In this document: positions 8,593 through 17,352 of the stretch, piece by piece | Position numbering within the stretch: position 1 is the first letter of the stretch | Layout of the letters: each line of letters starts with the position of its first letter | Source of the DNA: Methylotenera sp. | Lineage (GTDB): Bacteria; Pseudomonadota; Gammaproteobacteria; Burkholderiales; Methylophilaceae | Assembly (NCBI GenBank): GCA_030682715.1 | Contig: JAUXNQ010000048.1 | Span: 1-58,130, forward strand | Direction of reading: 5' to 3' | Length of the DNA: 58,130 nucleotides | The notes under the pieces: generated by a model | Told to the model about the DNA's origin: nothing | The model's database searches: none | What the model saw: the letters and a program-made list of their open reading frames with translations, nothing else | Made by a program: the position numbers and the translations under genes

Positions 8593-10935
8593 TTGACTAA
8601 ACCCATCTTAAAAATAGCACTTGATGTGCCGCTAGCACGCTTATTTGATTATTTAAGCGGGGATCAGCACGTAGCAATTGGCCAGCGCGTACTGGTGCCG
8701 TTTGGGCGCCGTAATCAAATAGGCATTGTGATGGCCAGTGCGGACACCAGCGAGTTTGCCATAGAGAAACTTAAGCCAATTACACAAGCCTTTGTTGAAG
8801 AAACACCGCTAGATGCTGAAGTGTTAAGTTTGATTAAGTTTAGCGCGGATTATTATCATTATCCGTTTGGTCAGGCTTTGTTGGCAGCATTGCCTGCACG
8901 TTTGCGCCAAGTGGCGCCAGCGGTTTCGCGTAAACAATATTTATACCAAATCACTGATTTAGGTAGGCAGGTTGACCTTGAGGCTATGCCTAAAAGGCAA
9001 CGTGTGTTACGCCAAGTGTTGACAGCTTTGCAAGCAAATAACGCTCAAACTGAAACGGAGCTAGATGCGCTGCCCGCGAGTGCGCGTAAGGCGGCAAAAG
9101 AGCTGGTGACTTTAGGCTATGCTACAAGTGAGCAAGTGTTGGCGATTAAGCGCGTGCCTGCCATATTAGAAACACCGCAACCAGCACTGAATGACGAGCA
9201 AGCGGAGGCCGTGGCAAGTATCACGCAAGACATTAAAGCGTTTAAAGCATGGTTGTTGCATGGCATCACTGGTAGTGGAAAAACTGAAGTTTATATACGC
9301 TTGATGCAACATATCTTGCAAGCGTCGCAAAATAATCATGAAACACAAGATAACCCAGAAGCACAAAATAATACGGCTGACTCTGTTGTAACAAAATCTG
9401 AACCAATCAGTGCCCAGATTTTGGTACTAGTGCCTGAAATTAACCTTACCCCCCAGCTAGAGGCAAGGTTCAGAGCAAGACTTCCTCAATATAGCTTAGT
9501 AAGTTTACATAGCAGCCTAAGCGAGAGTGAGCGCTTACATAATTGGCAGCTTGCACAAGCGGGTGCCGCACAGATTATTATTGGTACGCGGCTTTCAATT
9601 TTTACGCCCATGCCTAATTTAAAGCTGATTATCATTGATGAGGAGCATGATAGCTCCTACAAGCAGCAAGATAGCATGCGTTACCATGCGCGCGATGTTG
9701 CTTTGGTGCGCGCAAAACGGCTCAATATTCCAGTTGTGATGGGGTCTGCAACCCCCGCGTTAGAAAGCTGGTACAACGCGATGGGTGGCAATGTGCAGGT
9801 GATAAGCGCAGCGCCTAGCATTAGTTTACCTAATAAATTTAGTCAGCCTAATAAATATGGCTTGCTCACATTAAAACAACGCGCTGTGACTGCCGCACAA
9901 TTGCCCAGGATTGATTGTATAGACACGACTAAAGTCAATTTACAGCATGGTTTAACACCGCAGCTGGTGTCTGCCTTGCGTTTACGGCTGGAACGTAAAG
10001 AGCAGTCGCTATTATTTATTAATCGTCGTGGCTATTCACCAGTCTTATTGTGTTCCGCATGCCATTGGATTGCGCCTTGCACACGCTGTAGTAGCCGTTT
10101 GGTGGTGCATTTAGGACAAAGAAAATTGCGTTGCCACCATTGTGGGCATGAGCAACGGATTCCAAACCAATGCCCAAGCTGTGGTGATGCGGATTTGCAC
10201 CCGACAGGTCACGGTACGCAGCGTCTGGAGCAGACATTGGCTAGCCTGCTCCCAACCGCACGCATCGCAAGGGTGGACCGTGACAGCATTAGTCGTAAGC
10301 ATGCCTTAGTCGAAATTTTAGATAAAGTGCACAATCAGGAAATAGATATTTTAGTGGGCACGCAGATGCTGGCTAAAGGACATGATTTTCCTAACTTAAC
10401 GTTAGTGGGCGTGATTGATACTGATAGCGCCCTACACAGCCCTGACTTTAGGGCAAGTGAGCGCTTGTTTGCACAACTGATGCAAGTTGCGGGGCGTGCT
10501 GGTCGCGCTGATAAAGCGGGGCAAGTGATTATTCAGACAGCATTCCCAGATCATGCTTTGTTCAATGCTCTGCGCACGCAAGATTATGCAAGTTATGCTA
10601 ATGATTTGTTGCAAGAGCGTGCGCAAGTACAGTTTCCGCCGTATGTGTTTACTGCATTGCTACGTGCGGAGGCGCATGATTTTGCATTGGTGCAGAAGTT
10701 TTTACAGTTTGCATTTGAGCAGGCGCGTCAGCTTAGTCCGCATGTCATGACTTACGACCCTGTCAGGCCACAGATGGAGCGCCTGAAAGGCATGGAGCGT
10801 GCTTATATTTTAATGCATTCAACCCAGCGGCCAGCATTGCAAAAACTGCTTACGCAGCTAGTGGACCAATTAAGATCTGAGCCTATTTCAGCTAAGGTGA
10901 GATGGGCTGTGGATGTGAATCCTTTAGAATTTTAG
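8593..10935 (+). CDS. priA: Primosomal protein N' (PriA replication-restart helicase)
   Basis: The product is 780 residues: an N-terminal DNA-binding domain, then helicase motifs with Walker A GITGSGKTEVY (about residue 225), the Walker B box DEEHDSSYKQQD, and an eight-cysteine zinc insert (CSACHWIAPCTRC ... CHHCG ... CPSCG). The C-terminal motifs include MQVAGRAGRADK. PriA reloads the replisome at stalled forks. The start appears to be TTG 8593: the frame has a stop upstream at 8563 and no ATG before the conserved N-terminus. No clear Shine-Dalgarno site precedes it, so initiation may be weak. Confidence 0.95.
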   Translation: MTKPILKIALDVPLARLFDYLSGDQHVAIGQRVLVPFGRRNQIGIVMASADTSEFAIEKLKPITQAFVEETPLDAEVLSLIKFSADYYHYPFGQALLAALPARLRQVAPAVSRKQYLYQITDLGRQVDLEAMPKRQRVLRQVLTALQANNAQTETELDALPASARKAAKELVTLGYATSEQVLAIKRVPAILETPQPALNDEQAEAVASITQDIKAFKAWLLHGITGSGKTEVYIRLMQHILQASQNNHETQDNPEAQNNTADSVVTKSEPISAQILVLVPEINLTPQLEARFRARLPQYSLVSLHSSLSESERLHNWQLAQAGAAQIIIGTRLSIFTPMPNLKLIIIDEEHDSSYKQQDSMRYHARDVALVRAKRLNIPVVMGSATPALESWYNAMGGNVQVISAAPSISLPNKFSQPNKYGLLTLKQRAVTAAQLPRIDCIDTTKVNLQHGLTPQLVSALRLRLERKEQSLLFINRRGYSPVLLCSACHWIAPCTRCSSRLVVHLGQRKLRCHHCGHEQRIPNQCPSCGDADLHPTGHGTQRLEQTLASLLPTARIARVDRDSISRKHALVEILDKVHNQEIDILVGTQMLAKGHDFPNLTLVGVIDTDSALHSPDFRASERLFAQLMQVAGRAGRADKAGQVIIQTAFPDHALFNALRTQDYASYANDLLQERAQVQFPPYVFTALLRAEAHDFALVQKFLQFAFEQARQLSPHVMTYDPVRPQMERLKGMERAYILMHSTQRPALQKLLTQLVDQLRSEPISAKVRWAVDVNPLEF

Positions 10936-10997
10936 TTTTAATGCGTTGTAGGTTAGCAACAGATGCTGGCTAAAATGCAGTAAAATAACACATCAAT

Positions 10998-11071
10998 GCG
11001 GGTGTAGTTCAATGGTAGAACGCTAGCTTCCCAAGCTCGATACGCGGGTTCGATTCCCGTCACCCGCTCCA
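10998..11071 (+). tRNA. tRNA-Gly, anticodon CCC
   Basis: A full cloverleaf with encoded CCA is present. The acceptor arms GCGGGTG/CACCCGC pair perfectly, the D stem is GTTC/GAAC, the anticodon loop TTCCCAA reads GGG codons, and the T arm is GCGGG/CCCGT with loop TTCGATT. It resembles E. coli tRNA-Gly(CCC) closely. The anticodon stem CTAGC/GCTCG contains one U-C mismatch at its second pair. The encoded CCA ends 24 bases before the thiD start, so the tRNA may be cut out of a thiDE leader transcript. Confidence 0.95.
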
Positions 11072-11095
11072 ACTTTAGTGATTAGCGATAATATT

Positions 11096-11956
11096 ATGGC
11101 AAACCAAGCGCCCCCGTCAGTTTTAACATTCGCAGGTACAGACCCAAGTAGCGGTGCTGGGCTACAGGCAGATATTCTTACCTTCGCCAGTATCGGCTGT
11201 CATCCACTGTCAGTGGTGACTGCAATTACTGCGCAAGATACCGTTGGTGTTGATGGTGTATTAGCCATGGACCCTGATTGGGTTAATGATCAGGCGCGCG
11301 CAATTTTAGAGGATGTGCAAGTTTCAGCATTTAAGTTGGGGCTATTGGGCTCAGTTGAAAATATCGCGGTGATTGCTGAAATCATGGCAGATTATCCCGA
11401 TATCCCTTTGCTAATAGACCCTATCTTAACCTCTGGCCGTGGTGATGATTTAAGTAATGATGAAATGATGGAGGCAATGGTTGAGTTGTTGTTTCCACAA
11501 GCTACATTAATTACGCCTAATAGTTTAGAGGCGCGTAGATTTGCGTTTGCAGACGAGGCCGAAGAGGTCGGATTAACCTCATTAGATGAGAGCGCCGCGC
11601 GCTTATTAGCTATGGGCAGTGAGTATGTGTTGATTACGGGTACACATGAACGCACCACCGAAGTAACTAATACGCTTTACGGCGAAGATAAGCTGATTAA
11701 GGCCTATAAATGGGAGCGTTTAGCTGGCAGTTATCATGGTTCAGGCTGTACGCTTACCAGTGCAATTGCTGCTTGTATGGCGCATGGCCTCAGCATTGAA
11801 GAAGCCGTGTTAGAAGCGCAAGAATACACATGGCAAACCCTTAAGAATGGCTTTAGACCTGGTATGGGCCAGTACATCCCAGATCGTATGTTCTGGGCGC
11901 GAGACGAAGAAGACCCAGTCATCAATAGCGGTGATGGTAGTGTGAAAACACACTAG
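11096..11956 (+). CDS. thiD: Hydroxymethylpyrimidine/phosphomethylpyrimidine kinase
   Basis: The ribokinase-fold enzyme has about 286 residues: the HMP-binding start LTFAGTDPSSGAGLQADI, the DPILTSGRGD segment, and the C-terminal anion-hole/catalytic motif GSGCTLTSAIAA. It phosphorylates hydroxymethylpyrimidine twice to HMP-PP, the pyrimidine half of thiamin. The start is ATG 11096 (MANQAPPS); an in-frame GTG six codons earlier (11078) is possible. thiE follows after 12 bases. No TPP riboswitch is seen upstream, where the tRNA-Gly gene sits instead. Confidence 0.93.
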   Translation: MANQAPPSVLTFAGTDPSSGAGLQADILTFASIGCHPLSVVTAITAQDTVGVDGVLAMDPDWVNDQARAILEDVQVSAFKLGLLGSVENIAVIAEIMADYPDIPLLIDPILTSGRGDDLSNDEMMEAMVELLFPQATLITPNSLEARRFAFADEAEEVGLTSLDESAARLLAMGSEYVLITGTHERTTEVTNTLYGEDKLIKAYKWERLAGSYHGSGCTLTSAIAACMAHGLSIEEAVLEAQEYTWQTLKNGFRPGMGQYIPDRMFWARDEEDPVINSGDGSVKTH

Positions 11957-11968
11957 GCTCTAACAAGC

Positions 11969-12598
11969 ATGTCGGCAATTAAAGGGCTTTACGCAATTAC
12001 ACCAGATGAGATGGATACGGATATCCTGCTTGTTAAGGTGGAGGCTGCTTTGCAAGGTGGTATTGGTATTTTGCAGTATCGCAACAAGCTAGCAGGCCAT
12101 AAGCTTAAAACGCAGCAGGCGCGCGTTTTGTTGCCCTTATGCCGCCAATATCAAGTACCTTTTATCATCAATGATTCAATCAAACTTTGCCTCACTTTAG
12201 ATGCTGATGGCGTGCATTTGGGTGCAGATGACGGCAATTTGGCAGAAGCTAGGGCTAGATTGGGCAGCAATAAGATTTTGGGCGCCTCTTGTTATAATCG
12301 TTTCGATTTAGCCCTAAGCGCACAGCAAGCAGGTGCAACTTACGTGGCTTTCGGCGCTTGTTTTGTATCTAGCACCAAGCCACATGCGCCTGTGGCGAAC
12401 TTAGATTTATTTAAACAAGCAAAAGCGCAATTGCATATTCCAGCAGTGGCTATTGGCGGTATTACGTTAACAAATGCGCCATCAGTAATACAAGCTGGCG
12501 CCGATTCAATCGCTGTGATTAATGCAATTTTTAACCCAAATTTTACTTTGGATGACGTAAAAGCCACCACACAGCAATTCGCTCAATTATTTGGATAA
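11969..12598 (+). CDS. thiE: Thiamin-phosphate synthase
   Basis: This 209-residue TIM-barrel enzyme has the ThiE signatures GLYAITPD, QYRNK, FIINDSIKLCLTLDADGVHLGADD, and the phosphate-binding end AIGGITLTNAPSVIQAGADSIAVI. It joins HMP-PP and thiazole phosphate to give thiamin phosphate. It is translationally close to thiD (12-base gap). Its last 16 bases overlap the end of the converging HTH regulator gene, so the R-M island abuts it without spacer. Confidence 0.94.
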   Translation: MSAIKGLYAITPDEMDTDILLVKVEAALQGGIGILQYRNKLAGHKLKTQQARVLLPLCRQYQVPFIINDSIKLCLTLDADGVHLGADDGNLAEARARLGSNKILGASCYNRFDLALSAQQAGATYVAFGACFVSSTKPHAPVANLDLFKQAKAQLHIPAVAIGGITLTNAPSVIQAGADSIAVINAIFNPNFTLDDVKATTQQFAQLFG

Positions 12599-12990
12599 GC
12601 CAGCTTAAAGGCTAAAATTACCTCACGCACAATCTTCTTTTGTTGCGCAGGTAAGTTCAAAAAAGCCTCAAAGGTTTCACGCTCTTCATAAGACACTGCC
12701 GTTTCCCACTGCTTTTGTTTTGACTTAACCGCATTAATTGCAGGTGCACCATAACGTAAAATATGCGGCTCAACTTTTAACCAATCGGCAAGTACCTGTA
12801 ATTTTTCTTGTGATGGAATTGCCTCCCCTCTCAACCAGCGTCTTACTGCCTGCATGGTGACAGACCTGCCGTAATAACGACTATTAAACGCACGCTCAAT
12901 ATCAACGGGACGTAATGAGTGCCCTGCTTTTTCAATGGCGTTACGCAAGCGTTGGCTAAATTCTGCTTTTTCATCTGAGATTATATTCAT
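12583..12990 (-). CDS. Cro/CI-like HTH regulator divergent from the R-M genes
   Basis: The 135-residue protein has a helix-turn-helix in its N-terminal half (TMQAVRRWLRGEAIPSQEKLQVLADWL) resembling phage CI/Cro-type repressors, and a helical C-terminal tail without recognised enzymatic motifs. Its gene diverges from mod with a 92-base spacer that holds an inverted-repeat operator candidate, so a role as controller of the R-M genes (as C proteins of other systems) is an inference. Its 3' end overlaps thiE by 16 bases in convergent orientation. It is larger than classical C proteins (about 80-100 residues). Confidence 0.75.
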   Translation of the reverse strand: MNIISDEKAEFSQRLRNAIEKAGHSLRPVDIERAFNSRYYGRSVTMQAVRRWLRGEAIPSQEKLQVLADWLKVEPHILRYGAPAINAVKSKQKQWETAVSYEERETFEAFLNLPAQQKKIVREVILAFKLAYPNN

Positions 12991-13060
12991 GAACAGAAAG
13001 TTAATTTTTATCGCATCATAAAAGTAACTTTATGTTTAGTTTAATGTAAACTTTGTGTTC
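12991..13060. promoter_or_regulatory. Inverted-repeat operator candidate between HTH regulator and mod
   Basis: GAACAGAAAGTT (12991-13002) and AACTTTGTGTTC (13049-13060) are inverted copies with 11 of 12 positions complementary. Between them lies a palindrome AAAGTAACTTT (13021-13031). The shared AAAGT/ACTTT half-site occurs three times around two divergent starts, as expected for an autoregulator binding site. This is seen by eye only. Confidence 0.55.
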
Positions 13061-13082
13061 ATTTTTATTTGAACATTTAGTT

Positions 13083-15257
13083 ATGGCTAAAAGTCTGCTT
13101 GAACAACTTCCCGAAATTGTCTCCAATGGCCGTAAAGAGGCTGAAAGAATCTTAGAAAGCATAGAAAGCCGTCATCGCATTAGTCTGCAAACGCGCGAGT
13201 GGGTATTGCCATCAAAAGATACAGCAGCAACAGATTGGATTACCGCCAATGCGCGGCAAGATAATTTACGCCAACAAAATGCACTGTCATCTGTGCAAAG
13301 TGGCTTGTTTGGCCAAGTGCAGCCTTCTTTGGGTGATGATGATAAAGCCGTAAATACACAAACCGATGCGTGGACAAATCGCTTAATTTATGGCGATAAC
13401 TTACTTGCTATGGCGGCGCTGCTGGCTGGCGATGAAACCACGCCTAGCATGCGTGGCAAGGTAGATTTAATTTACATAGACCCACCGTTTGATAGCAAAG
13501 CGGATTACCGCACTAAAGTGACGCTACCTGGCGTTGAGTTAGAACAAAAACCAACAGTGATTGAGCAGTTTGCTTATTCCGATACTTGGTCAGACGGCAC
13601 CGCTTCTTACTTAGCCATGATTACGCCACGCTTGATTTTGATGCGCGAGTTATTGAGTGAGAGCGGCTCGATTTATGTGCATCTGGATTGGCATGTGGGG
13701 CATTACGTGAAAATTGTAATGGATGAGGTGTTTGGCAAGAGCAACTTTTTAAACACAATTGCAAGACAAAAAACGTTATCACGTAAATTTCAATCAGGGG
13801 CATTTGGAAATATTCATGATACGATTTTTATCTATTCAAAATCAGATGGTTTTTACTTTCAAAAACAGATTGATGAAAGAGATGAAGATGCAAAGCTCTC
13901 ACGCTTTCCTGAGTATGACCAAGAGAAAGAACTACGCTATGTTTGGGATAATTTTACTCAGGCTGGACAGGGTGAGCCTCGACAGTTCGGTGATGTAATA
14001 ATTGCGCCGCCAACTGGAAAGCACTGGATTTGGTCGCAAGACCGTATTAACGAAGGCTGGAAAGAGGGAATAGTAAAAATTCGTGGAAAAATGCCACGCC
14101 TGAAAAGATATGAAACGGAAGGTATTGCAGCTGGAGATATTTGGGTAGGTAAACAATGGGTAATTCATGCTCAAAGCGGAGAAGCAGTGGATTACGATAC
14201 TCAAAAACCTGAATCTGTTCTTGAAAGAGTGATACGCGCTTCTTGTCCAGAAAATGGCCTAGTCGCCGACTTCAACGGTGGCTCAGGCACCACCGTCGCC
14301 GTCGCAGAAAAACTAGGTCGCCGCTGGATTACCACTGACCTTGGCAAACCTGCCTGCATGATTATGCGTAAGCGTCTGATCGACCTAAATGCACAACCAT
14401 TCCTGTATCAGGCGATTGGTGATTATCAAGTAGAAGCGGCTAAATCTAGCCTAGGGCGCAACTTCCGCATGGGCGATTTATCGCAGATTGTGCTTTCACT
14501 CTATGGTGCATTGCCATTATCACCTGAAGATAATCCACAGCGCAATTTAGGGCAGGTGAATAACGGTGGCAATAAAACATTAGTGTTAGCCGATTCACCC
14601 AACAAACTCACTGGCACAGCTACTTTGAAAAAAGCGATTGCCCAGCGTGATAGCTTGATGGGTGGCTGGGATAAAGTGGTGGTATTGGGCTGGAACTTTG
14701 AGCCTTCTATTGGTGAAACCATTACCGCGCTCAATGATAGCCGTTTAGAAGTGTTGGTCATTCCGCCTGATTTAATGGATAGATTAAAGAAAAAAGGCGG
14801 TGCTGAAAAGCTACGAGGGCAAGTGCGCTTTAGTAGCTTGCAGTATTTGACTATTTATCCGATTACGCGCAAAACCCTCACCCCAGCCCTCTCCCAAGAG
14901 GAGAGGGAGCAAAGCCAAGAAACACTTACTATTACCCTAAAAAACTACGTATTACTCTCGCCCGAAGCCATTAACTTAGACGAAGCAAACCGTGAAAAAC
15001 TGCAAGCCGTTATCAACCAAGAACCATTAGCACTTATTGAGTATTGGGCAGTTGACCCACATTATGATGGCATTGTGTTTAGGTCTGTTTGGCAAGATTA
15101 TCGCGGCAATGTTGAGAATGACGGTGACCCATTGCGCGTTGTGACTAAAGCGGTAGTGAATGTGCCAGCCATTGCAGGTGTGCGTAAAGTGTGTGTGCGA
15201 GTGGTGGATGTATTTGGCTTTGAAGCTGAGGTTGTGGTGACGGTGGAGGCGGTATGA
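13083..15257 (+). CDS. Type III-like DNA methyltransferase (Mod)
   Basis: The protein has 724 residues and beta-class amino-methyltransferase order: catalytic motif IV DPPF at 133-136, then SAM-binding motif I (DFNGGSGTT) near 396-404, with a target-recognition region between and after. It would methylate adenine or cytosine in an asymmetric site and protect host DNA. ATG 13083 (MAKSLLEQLPE) is preferred to GTG 13053. It overlaps the res start by 4 bases (ATGA), so the two are translationally coupled. Residues around 598-610 (TLTPALSQEEREQ) are encoded by an inserted palindromic repeat. I see no simple-sequence tract of the kind that phase-varies mod genes. Confidence 0.88.
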   Translation: MAKSLLEQLPEIVSNGRKEAERILESIESRHRISLQTREWVLPSKDTAATDWITANARQDNLRQQNALSSVQSGLFGQVQPSLGDDDKAVNTQTDAWTNRLIYGDNLLAMAALLAGDETTPSMRGKVDLIYIDPPFDSKADYRTKVTLPGVELEQKPTVIEQFAYSDTWSDGTASYLAMITPRLILMRELLSESGSIYVHLDWHVGHYVKIVMDEVFGKSNFLNTIARQKTLSRKFQSGAFGNIHDTIFIYSKSDGFYFQKQIDERDEDAKLSRFPEYDQEKELRYVWDNFTQAGQGEPRQFGDVIIAPPTGKHWIWSQDRINEGWKEGIVKIRGKMPRLKRYETEGIAAGDIWVGKQWVIHAQSGEAVDYDTQKPESVLERVIRASCPENGLVADFNGGSGTTVAVAEKLGRRWITTDLGKPACMIMRKRLIDLNAQPFLYQAIGDYQVEAAKSSLGRNFRMGDLSQIVLSLYGALPLSPEDNPQRNLGQVNNGGNKTLVLADSPNKLTGTATLKKAIAQRDSLMGGWDKVVVLGWNFEPSIGETITALNDSRLEVLVIPPDLMDRLKKKGGAEKLRGQVRFSSLQYLTIYPITRKTLTPALSQEEREQSQETLTITLKNYVLLSPEAINLDEANREKLQAVINQEPLALIEYWAVDPHYDGIVFRSVWQDYRGNVENDGDPLRVVTKAVVNVPAIAGVRKVCVRVVDVFGFEAEVVVTVEAV
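14875..14910. repeat. Palindromic repeat inserted in frame in mod
   Basis: CCCTCTCC (14887-14894), loop CAAGA and GGAGAGGG (14900-14907) form a perfect 8-bp hairpin. The preceding bases ACCCTCACCCCAG complete the common bacterial intergenic repeat that translates as LTPALSQ(R/E)ERE. Here it lies in the open frame of mod, adding about a dozen residues between the methyltransferase core and the C-terminal domain. Confidence 0.7.
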
Positions 15258-17344
15258 GTACGCCAAAAGAAGACATATTGCCACTGGCCAGTGCCTTAAC
15301 TAAAAAAACGCAACAACTGTGTGTTGGGTTAGAGACTGGTAAAGCTGAAATTTTTGAGTTAGTAACTCCAGTTACCGCTGAGCTGCTTAAGTGGTGGTTT
15401 GGCGAAGATATGGTGCTAGCGCGTAGTGAATTGAATTTTCATTTAGGCCAAAAGCAGGCCATATTAAATGCAATTGTGGCGCATGAAGTATTGAAATCTC
15501 ACAGCCTAAAAGATTTATACAGCCAAGTGGCGCCTGAGTTATTACTCACAGGAAATTTGCTGAGCAAGCTTGCCGAAGATAAAAATGCGCATCCCAAATA
15601 CTGCCTAAAAATGGCAACAGGTACAGGTAAAACTTGGGTGTTACAGGCGTTAATGATTTGGCAATTGCTGAATAAAACGGCGGCCAGCGCAGAAGGCATT
15701 ACAGATGAGCGATTTACACGCCAGTTTCTAATCGTCGCCCCTGGCTTAATTGTGTATGAGCGTTTGCTAGATGCATTTTGCGGCAAGCTGGTTGCTGGGA
15801 AAAATAATTCACGTGATTTTGCTACTTCAGATGTGGCGCAGTTTGCTGAGTTGTTTATTCCTGAACAATACCGTGAAAGTGTGTTTGGTTTTGTGCGCGG
15901 CAATGTGTGTAACAAAATTGAAATTGGTTTAAAAGCCACGGGCAATGGCATGATAGGCATTACCAATTGGCATTTATTAAGTGAAGGTGATGAGCAATTA
16001 AACGATGAGGAGTTTGTTGATGAGCTATTAGCACCTGCCGCAAATATAAGCCCTGAGCAAGTCATCAAAGCCGTGTTGCCTTTGTCGCCTGGCAGAGCCA
16101 CAGGCAATAGCTTAGATGTGTTAGATAGACGTTATGCGCGTGGCAACGTGTTGGACTTTTTGGCAAACTTACCCGAACTCATGGTGTTTAACGATGAGGC
16201 GCACCATATTCATGACATTAAAAAAGAGGGTGAAAGCACAGAGGTTGAATGGCAAAAAAGCCTAAGCCGCATTGCAGAAACTAAAGGCAGAAAATTTGTG
16301 CAGGTGGATTTTTCTGCAACGCCTTATAACGATATTGGCTCAGGTAAAAACAAAAGCAAACTGTACTTTAACCATATTATTACTGACTTTGATTTGAAAT
16401 CTGCCATGCGAGCAGGCTTGGTTAAATCATTAGTGTTAGATAAGCGCAAAGAAATTGGTGCACTGCCTTTAGAGTTTAAAGCCGAACGTGATGAAAATGG
16501 CGATGCAGTTTTAAGCGAAGGCCAACGTGTAATGCTGCGTGCGGGCTTGCAAAAGCTTAAAAAACTAGAAATAGACTTTGCCAAAATAGACCCAAGCCGA
16601 CACCCAAAAATGTTGGTGGTGTGTGAAGACACCACAGTTTCACCATTGGTGAGCCAGTTTTTACAAGATGAAGGCTTGAATGCTGACGAAGTGATGGTTA
16701 TTGATTCTGGCAAAAAAGCTGAGTTAGGCGAAAAAGATTGGGCGCCAGTGCGTGAACGATTATTTAGTGTAGATAAACATGCTACGCCAAGAGTCATTGT
16801 TAGTGTATTGATGCTGCGTGAAGGCTTTGACGTGAATAATATTTGCGTGATTGTGCCGCTACGATCTAGCCAAGCGCAGATTTTATTAGAGCAAACCATT
16901 GGGCGCGGCTTACGCTTAATGTGGCGCGATGAGGAATATACAGACTTAAAACGTGAAAACCGTGAGTTGATTAACAAAAGCAAAGAACCAAGCAGTCTGT
17001 TGGATATTCTCTCAATTATTGAGCACCCTGCGTTTCAATCTTTTTATGATGATTTAACCAAAGATGGTGTGGCTGGTACAACAACGGAAGAAACGGATAG
17101 CACCAGCAGCACTGGCGATGTGATTGCATCGCAGTTACGTGAAGGGTTTGAGGCATTTGATTTCGCAATCCCCTTTATTTTGCGCGAAGCGGAAGAGCAT
17201 TTGGAGCATAGAGCCTTAGATTTAAGTGCATTATTACCATTTACCGCGCTTACCCCAATAGAGCTGACCAATATGTTGGGTAAGGGTGATACGTTTATCT
17301 CGCATGATTTACAAGCAGTACATTATTTGGTGATTACCGGGTAG
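15254..17344 (+). CDS. Res subunit, helicase part (frameshifted before the nuclease domain)
   Basis: This is a 696-residue superfamily 2 helicase/translocase of the restriction-enzyme type. Walker A ATGTGKT is at 121-127, the DEAH-box VFNDEAHHIHD near 313, a SATPYND motif III, and motif VI QTIGRGLRL near 548. In type III Res proteins ATP hydrolysis drives communication between sites before cleavage. The frame stops at TAG 17342-17344 right after VITG. The matching continuation (VDGAVMNVNGYNDYL) is in another frame and is encoded without a gap. One missing base, for example in the GGG run before the stop, would restore a protein of about 985 residues. It overlaps mod by 4 bases. Confidence 0.85.
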   Translation: MSTPKEDILPLASALTKKTQQLCVGLETGKAEIFELVTPVTAELLKWWFGEDMVLARSELNFHLGQKQAILNAIVAHEVLKSHSLKDLYSQVAPELLLTGNLLSKLAEDKNAHPKYCLKMATGTGKTWVLQALMIWQLLNKTAASAEGITDERFTRQFLIVAPGLIVYERLLDAFCGKLVAGKNNSRDFATSDVAQFAELFIPEQYRESVFGFVRGNVCNKIEIGLKATGNGMIGITNWHLLSEGDEQLNDEEFVDELLAPAANISPEQVIKAVLPLSPGRATGNSLDVLDRRYARGNVLDFLANLPELMVFNDEAHHIHDIKKEGESTEVEWQKSLSRIAETKGRKFVQVDFSATPYNDIGSGKNKSKLYFNHIITDFDLKSAMRAGLVKSLVLDKRKEIGALPLEFKAERDENGDAVLSEGQRVMLRAGLQKLKKLEIDFAKIDPSRHPKMLVVCEDTTVSPLVSQFLQDEGLNADEVMVIDSGKKAELGEKDWAPVRERLFSVDKHATPRVIVSVLMLREGFDVNNICVIVPLRSSQAQILLEQTIGRGLRLMWRDEEYTDLKRENRELINKSKEPSSLLDILSIIEHPAFQSFYDDLTKDGVAGTTTEETDSTSSTGDVIASQLREGFEAFDFAIPFILREAEEHLEHRALDLSALLPFTALTPIELTNMLGKGDTFISHDLQAVHYLVITG

Positions 17345-17352
17345 ATGGCGCG

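Noticed and set aside
13083-15257. Phase-variable mod gene
   Set aside because: No tetranucleotide or homopolymer tract typical of phase-variable type III mod genes is present.
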